The position numbers were made by a program, and so were the translations under genes. A stretch of 17,836 bases of DNA from Promethearchaeota archaeon (GTDB taxonomy: Archaea > Asgardarchaeota > Lokiarchaeia > Sigynarchaeales > SOKP01), in assembly GCA_016839635.1 (NCBI GenBank), contig JAEOTV010000224.1, positions 1 to 17,836 of the forward strand, written 5' to 3'. The notes under the pieces were generated by a model. It did not search any database and was not told the origin of the DNA. It worked only from the letters and a program-made list of their open reading frames with translations. Below, in pieces: positions 1 to 6,599 of this stretch. How positions within the stretch are numbered: position 1 is the first letter of the stretch; every line of letters starts with the position of its first letter.

Positions 1-41
1 ATACCAAAAGAATTTCAAAAATAAATTAAAATGTGAATAAA

Positions 42-986
42 ATGGAGCAAAACAAAATGGAATTAACAATAGAGCAAATCAAATCTATTATGGAAAATGA
101 TTTTCAGATCCCTTCAGAATCTTCTCTAATGGAGATCACCCCTGTGTTGATTGAAAAATTAGGTAGTATCAATTCCGATATTCGGGAAGGGTGTTTGGAC
201 ATTTTATATGTGTGGATAATGAACGGAGAATATGATAATACAACTCTTATTTCGCTTGGGAATCAACTTATATCCCTGACACATTCAGGATTAAACCAAG
301 AAATATCCGATCTCGTGTTTTTACGGGCATTTGCGGCATTAGAAGTGGCTGGAATCTTGGTTTTTGATGAAAAATGTGAAAAAGGAGAAATCGAAGGAAG
401 AGATGCATTTTTAACACCAGAAATTGTAAAGAGATGGTTCACTACAGCATTGGAATATTATCAGCAAGAAAAAGATTATAGATCTTATGTAATTGGGAAA
501 GGTTGGGCACATTCAATTGCCCATGGTGCCGATTTATTCATGAATTTTTCGAAACATCATTTAATTCAAAAAGAGGAAATTCTTCAAATATTCCAACTTT
601 TTAAACATAAATTAGCTTCACCTTCCCCCATACTATTCAACGGGAAGGAAGAGTTAAGAATAGCCTCAGCTGTTTATACTGCATTATTGCGAAATAAACT
701 TGATATCCACGAAATTAATCAATGGTTATCTTCAATCTTTGATCATTTTAAAGGAAAACAATTTTGGGATTTTATAAATGAACCTGAGAAAGTGAATAGT
801 TTTTTCCATGTAGAGCGATTTTTCAAAGACTTTTATTTGATGATCAAATTTGGAATCTCCCGAAAAGGTTCACGAGCACACCCATATTATGATGTTCCTC
901 TCCAAAATCGAGATGAATTACTTAAATTATTAGAACAACGTATTTTAAAGGCAGATAATGATTCATTTTATTACACACCAGATTAA
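42..986 (+). CDS. DUF2785 family protein
   Basis: The product is a 314-residue soluble, mostly helical protein with no signal peptide or membrane segment. The central and C-terminal half matches what I know of DUF2785 (PF10978): a tyrosine-rich run (EYYQQEKDYRSYV), then the hallmark GKGWAHSIAHGAD at residues 152-164 with two histidines and an aspartate, then a segment with ELRIASAVYTAL. The function of DUF2785 is unknown, and it is better known to me from Firmicutes than from archaea, so transfer is possible. I chose ATG at 42 because GTGA at 33-36 sits 5 nt upstream like a ribosome site; the GTG at 33 is an in-frame alternative adding three residues. A stop lies just upstream in frame (27-29), so the gene is complete. 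A T-tract follows the stop. Family call fairly secure, function unknown. Confidence 0.8.
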   Translation: MEQNKMELTIEQIKSIMENDFQIPSESSLMEITPVLIEKLGSINSDIREGCLDILYVWIMNGEYDNTTLISLGNQLISLTHSGLNQEISDLVFLRAFAALEVAGILVFDEKCEKGEIEGRDAFLTPEIVKRWFTTALEYYQQEKDYRSYVIGKGWAHSIAHGADLFMNFSKHHLIQKEEILQIFQLFKHKLASPSPILFNGKEELRIASAVYTALLRNKLDIHEINQWLSSIFDHFKGKQFWDFINEPEKVNSFFHVERFFKDFYLMIKFGISRKGSRAHPYYDVPLQNRDELLKLLEQRILKADNDSFYYTPD

Positions 987-1002
987 TGAATACTTAATTT
1001 TG

Positions 1003-1011
1003 TTTTTTTTT
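1003..1011 (+). terminator. Oligo-T terminator after the DUF2785 gene
   Basis: A run of nine T residues lies 17 nt past the stop codon of the DUF2785 gene. Archaeal RNA polymerase commonly terminates at U-tracts without a hairpin. No stable stem is visible before it. The remainder of 1012-1131 is AT-rich and holds nothing I can name. Confidence 0.45.
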
Positions 1012-1131
1012 GTGATCATAAAGAATTCTATTATTGCCATATTTATCATCTTATATACATTGGATTATTGTAAGAATTAATATGATCCAATTTTTAAAAT
1101 AATAATCTTTTAGGTAAAAATTTTCAAAATT

Positions 1132-2403
1132 ATGGAATTTGGAAGAGAATATAGCGTAAAAGTTGATCCTCATTTCAGTATTCACATTGCGGGAGATACT
1201 GAAGAGGAATTAAAAGCAATCATTAATTTAAACATGGAAGTTCATCAAAAAGAGGTATTAGAGACATTTATTCGTCAAATCTTCTTAAAACATCCACGAA
1301 GAAGGGAGATTTTATGGTTGTATATCAAAGACGATAAAGAAAACAAACTAGTTTCTTCTATATGCTTATCTCCTTTAGAATGGCAAATTAAAGACATTAC
1401 ATTATCTGTATGTCAAATGGAATATGTTGGAACTCTTGAACAGTATAGGGGAAAAGGTCTTATTAAAATTTTAAACGAGCTGTACGAAAAATTAATGGAT
1501 CAAAATGGCTATATTCTTTCAGTTATTAAAGGTATACCCTATTATTACCGTTCTTTTGGATACGAATATGTTTCTTCTCTTGATGAGAGAATAGCAATTC
1601 CCGCATCCAAAATACCAAAAAAAAAAAATAAGGATACAAACATTAGAAAAGCTGATTCCAATGATATTCCCTTTATTGAATCAAAATATAATCAATTCCA
1701 TAGAAATTTTTATATCTTTAATAAATTTGACCCAGAATGCTTTATGTTTATGTATTTGAAAGATCAATTTAACTCAGAAGTCCGCTCCACTTATATTTTT
1801 GATGAAGAGGGGGTAGCTAATAATTATTTTTCCGTTGGAATGAGTTATGATAACCAAAATTATGAAATTATTACTCCAGATTTAAATAAAAACGAAGTGA
1901 TATCTTTACTTCAATTTATCAAAGCTATGGGAAACTATAATGATAATCATATTATCACTCTTAGTATCAGTGAACATTCTTCATTATTTAATTACATCAT
2001 ATCTTTAGGAGGAAAACCTCTTTCAGTTTATGGATGGCAAGTAAAAATTCCGAATTTGAAGAGATTTTTTAATTTAATAAAGAAAATAATTGAAAACAGA
2101 TTAAAACATTCTGAATTTAAAGGATTGACTAAATCTATAAGAATTAGTAATTATCATGAGACAGTCATATTAAATTTTAATAACGGAAAAATCGAGAAAA
2201 TTGAAGTTGAAAAAGAGTATCCGGATCCTAAGATTACAGATCTTATGATTCCAGGAGCTCTTTTATTTAAACTATTATTGGGAGATAGAACTTTTGATGA
2301 AATAAATTACATAATCAAGGATGCTATAGTAGACATTTCATCAAAATCAATAATTGAAACGATGTTTCCAAAAAAAATTAGTCTTTTTAGTTCATATCTC
2401 TAG
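1132..2403 (+). CDS. GNAT acetyltransferase, Eis-like, with SCP2-like C-terminus
   Basis: The product is a 423-residue protein of the GNAT fold in the Eis-like arrangement. Residues about 15-150 form the catalytic GNAT domain; QYRGKG near residue 104 is the acetyl-CoA pyrophosphate-binding motif A (Q/RxxGxG/A), followed by a helix and the typical GIPYYYRSFGYEYV segment, where Eis-type enzymes carry a tyrosine. Residues about 165-300 look like a second, degenerate GNAT unit, and about 305-415 resemble the sterol-carrier (SCP2-like) domain that closes Eis proteins, ending in a hydrophobic C-terminus (FSSYL). The family acetylates amines on small molecules or peptides; the substrate here cannot be read from sequence. 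There is no clear ribosome site; ATG 1132 is the first start that keeps the full domain. Length is close to the 400-odd residues of Eis. Confidence 0.8.
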   Translation: MEFGREYSVKVDPHFSIHIAGDTEEELKAIINLNMEVHQKEVLETFIRQIFLKHPRRREILWLYIKDDKENKLVSSICLSPLEWQIKDITLSVCQMEYVGTLEQYRGKGLIKILNELYEKLMDQNGYILSVIKGIPYYYRSFGYEYVSSLDERIAIPASKIPKKKNKDTNIRKADSNDIPFIESKYNQFHRNFYIFNKFDPECFMFMYLKDQFNSEVRSTYIFDEEGVANNYFSVGMSYDNQNYEIITPDLNKNEVISLLQFIKAMGNYNDNHIITLSISEHSSLFNYIISLGGKPLSVYGWQVKIPNLKRFFNLIKKIIENRLKHSEFKGLTKSIRISNYHETVILNFNNGKIEKIEVEKEYPDPKITDLMIPGALLFKLLLGDRTFDEINYIIKDAIVDISSKSIIETMFPKKISLFSSYL

Positions 2404-2460
2404 ATAAAAAAAGAAACTAATTCAGACCTGTTTAATTTACTTAAATTGATAATATAATCA

Positions 2461-2490
2461 AAATAAAAAAATGAAGTAAAAAAAAATTTT
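2461..2490 (-). terminator. U-tract terminator of the hdrA-vhuD-frhB-like cluster
   Basis: Downstream of the FrhB-like stop on the minus strand there are two T-tracts, nine Ts (2478-2486) and seven Ts (2465-2471). They lie between convergent genes, as expected for an archaeal U-rich terminator. No hairpin is visible. Confidence 0.45.
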
Positions 2491-2497
2491 AAATAAC

Positions 2498-3637
2498 CTA
2501 AGTCTTTTCTAATTCCATCTCTGCTATTGCTTTTCCCGATCGAAATGGAATATCATCAAGAGACATTCCTGCTTCATATTTGAACTTCTCTTTGAATGTA
2601 TCGTTTAAAGATTGAAAATATAACGAAAGTGGTAAATTTTGAGGGCAGTTATTATCACAATTTCCACATTCTACGCATCTATCAGCATCATGAGCTATTC
2701 TTGTTAATTGATATGTTGCTTTATCAATATTTTTATCTTTTCTCTTTTTCTGTAAGATACAATCCACACAGTAGCAAACTGGGCAACCCCGGATACAAGT
2801 ATTACACATTGTACATTTAAGAAGCTCTACTATTTTTTCTTCTTGTGAAAGTTTATCCCATTCTTCTAAATCTTTTGTTCGCTTTTCCTTTGCTTTTTCG
2901 ATTACTTCATTATATTTATCTGAGTGTGTCTTCTTCTCTTTATCTGGAAGCGTTTTTGTCTTAACTCCTGACTTATCTAAAATATCACTTCCTTTATCTG
3001 AATATACCTTCAGGATTATCTCATCTGAATCAACGGGAATCCCAAGATCACTAACAGTTAAATCAGCGATTACCGGAATTTTACGATAGCATCTCAAACA
3101 ATTTTCAGCTACAGTAAGATTAAGTTCTTTTGTGCTTCCATCTTCCATCTTAACTATAAGTCCTTTATCTCCTACTTTTTCTTTGATAATTTTAGTAGCA
3201 TCAACATCCTTAATTGCTCTCATTTCTCGTCCTGCTTTGGGAAGCATTCCTCTATCTTCAATACCAATTATAAAGAGATTATCAAGATTTACTTGCTTGA
3301 TTTTTGCAAGTTCTATTAAGGCTCTTGTATCACAAGGACGAGCAATTAATCCTACTTTTTCATTCATCGCACCAGCAACAGATTTATGCAGATATTTTGA
3401 AGCAGAATCCGTTCTTGCATATCCAAATGCAATTAAGGGAGTTAATGGAAAATCCTTCACATCGGCTTCTTTTTCTGCTAATTTTGGTTGAACGGTGAAT
3501 CTATCTATATTGCCGGATTTTTTATCGACCCTCAATTGAGCGCCAATTATTTTATCTACAGCTTTTTCTTTTAATAAAGTTGCCAAGATTTTAGAAAAAT
3601 CTTCAATCTTTATTAAATATTCTGCCATTGCTTCCAT
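2498..3637 (-). CDS. FrhB/FdhB-like F420-type oxidoreductase with dicluster ferredoxin domain
   Basis: The product is a 379-residue cytosolic iron-sulfur flavoprotein. Residues about 60-215 resemble the core of coenzyme F420 hydrogenase/formate dehydrogenase beta subunits, including GLIARPCDTRA (C102) and a Cys pair C180/C183. Residues 215-265 are a charged, coiled-coil-like linker. The C-terminus carries a cysteine-rich cluster (C275, C278, C281, C285, C288, C290, C293) and a second motif C321xxCxxCxxxC331, giving at least two [4Fe-4S] sites. FrhB/FdhB family members pass electrons between F420 (or a related donor) and iron-sulfur partners. Its place after hdrA and vhuD suggests it feeds an HdrA bifurcating complex. 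There is no UGA codon inside. It is 188 nt after vhuD, separated by the SECIS-like RNA. ATG 3637 or ATG 3628 could start it. Exact electron donor unknown. Confidence 0.75.
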   Translation of the reverse strand: MEAMAEYLIKIEDFSKILATLLKEKAVDKIIGAQLRVDKKSGNIDRFTVQPKLAEKEADVKDFPLTPLIAFGYARTDSASKYLHKSVAGAMNEKVGLIARPCDTRALIELAKIKQVNLDNLFIIGIEDRGMLPKAGREMRAIKDVDATKIIKEKVGDKGLIVKMEDGSTKELNLTVAENCLRCYRKIPVIADLTVSDLGIPVDSDEIILKVYSDKGSDILDKSGVKTKTLPDKEKKTHSDKYNEVIEKAKEKRTKDLEEWDKLSQEEKIVELLKCTMCNTCIRGCPVCYCVDCILQKKRKDKNIDKATYQLTRIAHDADRCVECGNCDNNCPQNLPLSLYFQSLNDTFKEKFKYEAGMSLDDIPFRSGKAIAEMELEKT

Positions 3638-3746
3638 GTAATTCCAACTCTAACTATATACTCAACAATTATTTTTTCTTAAATTTCACAAATATTTTGA
3701 AATAAATTTTTAATTCTTTTTTATTAAATTTTATCAAACCATTTTT

Positions 3747-3819
3747 ATGTGTTATATGGTGCGCCCATTTCTTCAACTGAGTTCTCATTTTTTTAACTCA
3801 GCTTCATCAGTAAACACAT
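3747..3819 (-). ncRNA. Candidate SECIS element in the vhuD 3' UTR
   Basis: Read on the minus strand, the element begins 6 nt after the vhuD stop. An outer stem pairs AUGUGUU (3819-3813) with AACACAU (3753-3747), 7 of 7. Inside is a hairpin CUGAGUU/AACUCAG (3801-3795 with 3783-3777), extended by A-U and G-U pairs to 9 bp, capped by an 11-nt loop with seven As. The base of that hairpin has AUGA on the 5' side (3807-3804) and GA on the 3' side (3774-3773), the bases that form the sheared G.A kink-turn in eukaryotic SECIS elements; the A-rich loop also fits. A second small hairpin AUGG/CCAU (3768-3756) completes a possible three-way junction. Known biology: archaeal SECIS elements usually lie in the 3' UTR. 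The SECIS identity is inference, strongly supported by four adjacent in-frame UGA codons. Confidence 0.7.
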
Positions 3820-3825
3820 TATTTT

Positions 3826-4284
3826 TTAAGCCTTAGCTTTCGCTTTAGCTTTTTCTTTTTTAGGTGTGCTTTTCGTACGGAGAGGACTTGGCCCTAATTT
3901 ATGGATAGTTTTATCGATTTCTATTGCTTCATTTTGAAATTTTTGACCTTCAGCTGCGGTACAATAGATTATTTTTATTCTATCTGGACTCAGTCCAACA
4001 ACTTTTAATATTTCTTTAATGTATTCAACTTGTCTATATGCATGATAATTGCCAGTTTCATAATCACATTCACCAGGGTATCAAGCATTAATTACTACAC
4101 CATCTGCGCCTCTTCCAAATGCTCGCATTACTAAGTCAGGTCCGACACGACCAGAGCAGGGTACTAGAACATTTCTGATACTATCAGGATATTGTGCCCG
4201 AATAGTACCCGCCATATCAGCTGAACCATATCCTCATTTCCAACAAGCATATACAATAATTTTAATATCATTATCTTGCGCCAT
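3826..4284 (-). CDS. vhuD: VhuD/MvhD-type hydrogenase delta subunit, selenoprotein with two Sec codons
   Basis: Reading UGA as selenocysteine gives a 152-residue protein matching the MvhD/VhuD family, the small [2Fe-2S] subunit that carries electrons from a hydrogenase or formate dehydrogenase to HdrA. Landmarks are ACWKUGYGSAD (family CNWCSYxGAD; U17 replaces Cys), VPCSGRVGP (C43), and NAUYPGECDY (family GCHPGDCHY; U68 replaces Cys, C73 kept). The C-terminal EGQKF and KLGPSP segments are also typical. The last 18 residues are a Lys/Ala-rich tail. Without recoding, no open frame longer than about 85 codons remains, so standard calling misses the gene. ATG 4284 follows the hdrA stop by 17 nt with an AGAGGT-like ribosome site; the stop is UAA. 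A SECIS-like RNA begins just beyond the stop. MvhD is an equally valid name. Confidence 0.88.
4081..4083 (-). other. UGA recoded as selenocysteine, VhuD residue 68
   Basis: The in-frame UGA falls exactly at the first cysteine of the conserved GCHPGDCHY-like motif (here A-U-Y-P-G-E-C). Family identity continues on both sides in the same frame, which argues against a true stop. Confidence 0.87.
4234..4236 (-). other. UGA recoded as selenocysteine, VhuD residue 17
   Basis: The in-frame UGA replaces the second cysteine of the N-terminal CxxC motif of MvhD/VhuD (here C14-W-K-U17-G-Y). Only 16 codons precede it, so termination would leave no protein, while the downstream frame is conserved. Confidence 0.87.
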
Positions 4285-4301
4285 TTTTTTTCTCTACCTC
4301 T

Positions 4302-6278
4302 CTATTCCTCCATTGGTAATAATACATCTACTAATGCCATATACTGATCATCTCTGAAATAAGTTAATTCAATTGCTTTTGATGGACATAATGATGCACA
4401 GGTTCCGCAACCTCGACAATTAATTAGGTCTACAACTATATTACCGTTTTCATTTATTGAAATAGCAGTATATGGACAAGCTTCTATACACTTATAACAT
4501 TTAGCACAACGTTCATCTGAGGGTGTAGCTCTGATTAATTCCATTGTATATTCTCCTTTTCCCATTGGAATACCTGCGACTGATGCTGCTCCTCTAGCTT
4601 GACTTACTGCTTTGTCAATTTCTTTTTGACCTTGAGCAGAACCGCAAATATAGATTCCAGGTACTTTTGTACTAATTGGGTCTAGTCGAGCATGGTATTC
4701 TTTTAAGAAACCATCAGTACTTCTCTCCATGTTTAATACCTTAGCAATTTGAAGAGTACCTTGAGATGGAAGTGAAGCAGAGGACAAAACAACCATATGG
4801 AATTCCATAGAGACAACACTATCGGTTCCAACTGGTTCAAATTGTACTGTAAGGTTTTTTGTTAGAGGATCTTCTTCAATTTTTCCAACTAGTCCTTTAA
4901 CAAAAACTATTCCCGCATTTCGAGATCGTCTGTAGTACTCTTCATATTCTTTTCCAGCACATCTCATGTCTATGTATACACAAAGTATTTGTGAATCGGG
5001 ATACTCTGATTTGATCAGTTTAGAGTTTTTAAGTGAAAGGTTACAGCAAATAACGCTACAATAAGCATTTTTGTTTACATCTCTAGATCCGACACAGTTA
5101 ATGAATAATACCTTGGTTGGACGTTTCCCATCTGATGGACGCTTCAAATGCCCATAAGTAGGACCATTTGGAGCGAGGATTCTCTCTAACTGTATTTGGT
5201 TGATTACATTATCGTATTTGCCATAACCATAATCATCTCCTTGATAGAGATCCCAACCAGTAGCAACTATTATTGTACCAACTTTAAGTTCTACAATTTC
5301 ATCCTGTTGACTGAAATCTATAGCTTGTTGTTCACAAGCATCTACACAAGCGAAACACTCGATGCATGCTTCTCTGTCAAGTTGAGATATTGCAGGGACT
5401 GCTTGGGCAAACGCAATATCAATAACCTTTCTTGCTGATAAATGCTCATCAAAATAGTTACTAATATAAACAGGACATACATCTGTACAGGTACCACAAC
5501 CAGTACATTCTTTTTCAAGGACAAATCGAGCCTTCCTTCTCACTTTAACTTCAAAATTGCCAATGTATCCATCAATTTTGGTTACTTCACTGTAAGATAA
5601 GATTTCTATATTTGGATGGCGATTAGCTTCAAGCATTTTTGGTCCCAAGATTCATATAGAACAATCATCTGTAGGGAAGGTTCTATCAAGTTGGGACATG
5701 CGTCCACCAATTGTCGTATTCGTTTCAACTAAATATACTTTGTATCCCGCATCAGCTAAATCAATAGCTGAAGATAATCCTGCAATTCCTCCACCTACTA
5801 CTAGAGCTACTGGTTCAACTGGTACAGTTTTAGTCGGAACATCTTCTAATAATTTCGCTCTGGCAATACCAGCCTTAATTAATTCAATAGCTTTTAGTGT
5901 AGCTTTTTCACGTACTTCTGGAGCTTGATGCACAAAGGAACAGTGTTCTCGAATGTTTACAAATTCCAAGTATCTTGGAGGTAATCCCATCTCTTTTAAA
6001 ATTGCATGGAAAACAGGTTGATGAGTTTTTGGAGTGCAAGCAGCAACTAAAACCCTATCAAATTTAAATTCTTCATGTTTCTCCTTGATTTCTGTAGATC
6101 CACCTTCAGTACATAAAGATAAATACGGATAAGCCCAAACATTATCTAATTTATCTATTACTTCGATTATCTTTGGAATATCTAAGATCCCTGCGATATT
6201 GATACCTCAGTGACACACGAACACACCTATTCTTGGTTGATCTTCGTTATTATTTTCATTGGTCTGTTTTTCAGACAC
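4302..6278 (-). CDS. hdrA: Heterodisulfide reductase subunit A, selenoprotein with two Sec codons
   Basis: With two UGA codons read as Sec the product is 658 residues, the normal HdrA size. In order: N-terminal Fe-S domain with VFVCHUG (U24) and AACTP; FAD Rossmann motif GGGIAG (162-167); FPTDDCSIUILGPKM with U209 where HdrA has Cys; inserted ferredoxin clusters C258xxCxxCxxxC268 and C305xxCxxCxxxC315; the second half of the thioredoxin-reductase-like fold ending with GIYICGSAQG; and two C-terminal ferredoxin clusters, C591-C601 and C621-C631. HdrA is the flavin-bifurcating subunit that splits electrons between ferredoxin and a thiol/disulfide branch. The gene leads the operon with vhuD 17 nt behind. 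GTG 6278 is chosen for its AGGTG-like site 6 nt upstream; in-frame GTG 6287 is an alternative. HdrB and HdrC are not in the window. No SECIS of its own was seen. Confidence 0.92.
5652..5654 (-). other. UGA recoded as selenocysteine, HdrA residue 209
   Basis: The codon lies in D-C-S-I-U-I-L-G-P-K-M, which aligns with the HdrA segment DCSACILTPKM, so UGA stands for the second cysteine next to the FAD. From memory, methanogen HdrA selenoproteins carry Sec at this site; I could not check this. Confidence 0.9.
6207..6209 (-). other. UGA recoded as selenocysteine, HdrA residue 24
   Basis: The codon lies in G-V-F-V-C-H-U-G-I, aligning with the HdrA N-terminal motif VCHCG, so UGA replaces the second cysteine. 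It is 185 codons upstream of the other hdrA UGA and in the same frame, with conserved HdrA sequence between them. Confidence 0.87.
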
Positions 6279-6313
6279 TTCTACCACCTTAAGTTAAACC
6301 TAACCTCCTAATT

Positions 6314-6321
6314 TTTATAAA
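6314..6321 (-). promoter_or_regulatory. TATA box for hdrA
   Basis: TTTATAAA on the minus strand is preceded by an A/G-rich stretch compatible with a BRE. Its centre is about 30 nt before GTG 6287 and 39 nt before GTG 6278, placing transcription start near 6290 with a very short leader. The sequence is palindromic and the region AT-rich, so chance is possible. Confidence 0.45.
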
Positions 6322-6584
6322 GTATCTTTTCTCTTAGTTTCTTGGTGTAAATTTAAGAAATGATGTTATGATCAAGTAAATAGTGTATATTATTAAAATT
6401 CAATTATTATGTAATTTGTGTAGGATTAGCAGTTAAATAATAACGTTAAAAACATTAATTTCTTCTAACAAGGAGATTTAAAATCATAAAGCGAATGACT
6501 AGTCTTTTTATATTTTTAAAGATAAATGATTATTAAGTCAAGATTATCAAAACTTTAAAGTTATAATTTTAAGTTAAATAAGCA

Positions 6585-6590
6585 GGGTGA
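6585..6590 (+). promoter_or_regulatory. Ribosome-binding site deciding the start at 6600
   Basis: GGGTGA lies 9 nt before the ATG at 6600 and matches the archaeal anti-Shine-Dalgarno core (complement of UCACC). It fixes the start of the large signalling gene. Confidence 0.65.
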
Positions 6591-6599
6591 AATAAAGAA

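Larger units (their letters stand above)
6288..6599. other. Divergent intergenic region between hdrA and the RelA-SLOG gene
   Basis: This 312-nt AT-rich stretch separates two divergently transcribed genes. It holds the hdrA promoter (TATA at 6314-6321), an AGGAGGT box on the minus strand (6303-6309) that is too far from either GTG to be a normal ribosome site, and the GGGTGA ribosome site of the plus-strand gene. A TTTATATTT-like box at 6507-6515 could serve the plus-strand gene with a leader of about 60 nt. I saw no conserved small ORF, tRNA or long inverted repeat, and no SECIS-like fold on the minus strand. Confidence 0.5.

Noticed and set aside
3132..3491. Plus-strand open frame of 119 codons opposite the FrhB-like gene
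   Set aside because: It is antisense to a well-supported iron-sulfur protein gene, has no recognisable domain and is low in complexity.
3826..6278. hdrA and vhuD as pseudogenes broken by stop codons, or a reassigned genetic code
   Set aside because: Every internal stop is UGA, each sits at a family cysteine, frames are otherwise intact, and a SECIS-like RNA follows. Reading UGA as Trp would put Trp at cysteine positions.
6460..6540. Small ORF of 13 codons after an AAGGAGA box in the hdrA/RelA-SLOG gap
   Set aside because: The box is too far from the ATG, the peptide is tiny and nothing supports its conservation.
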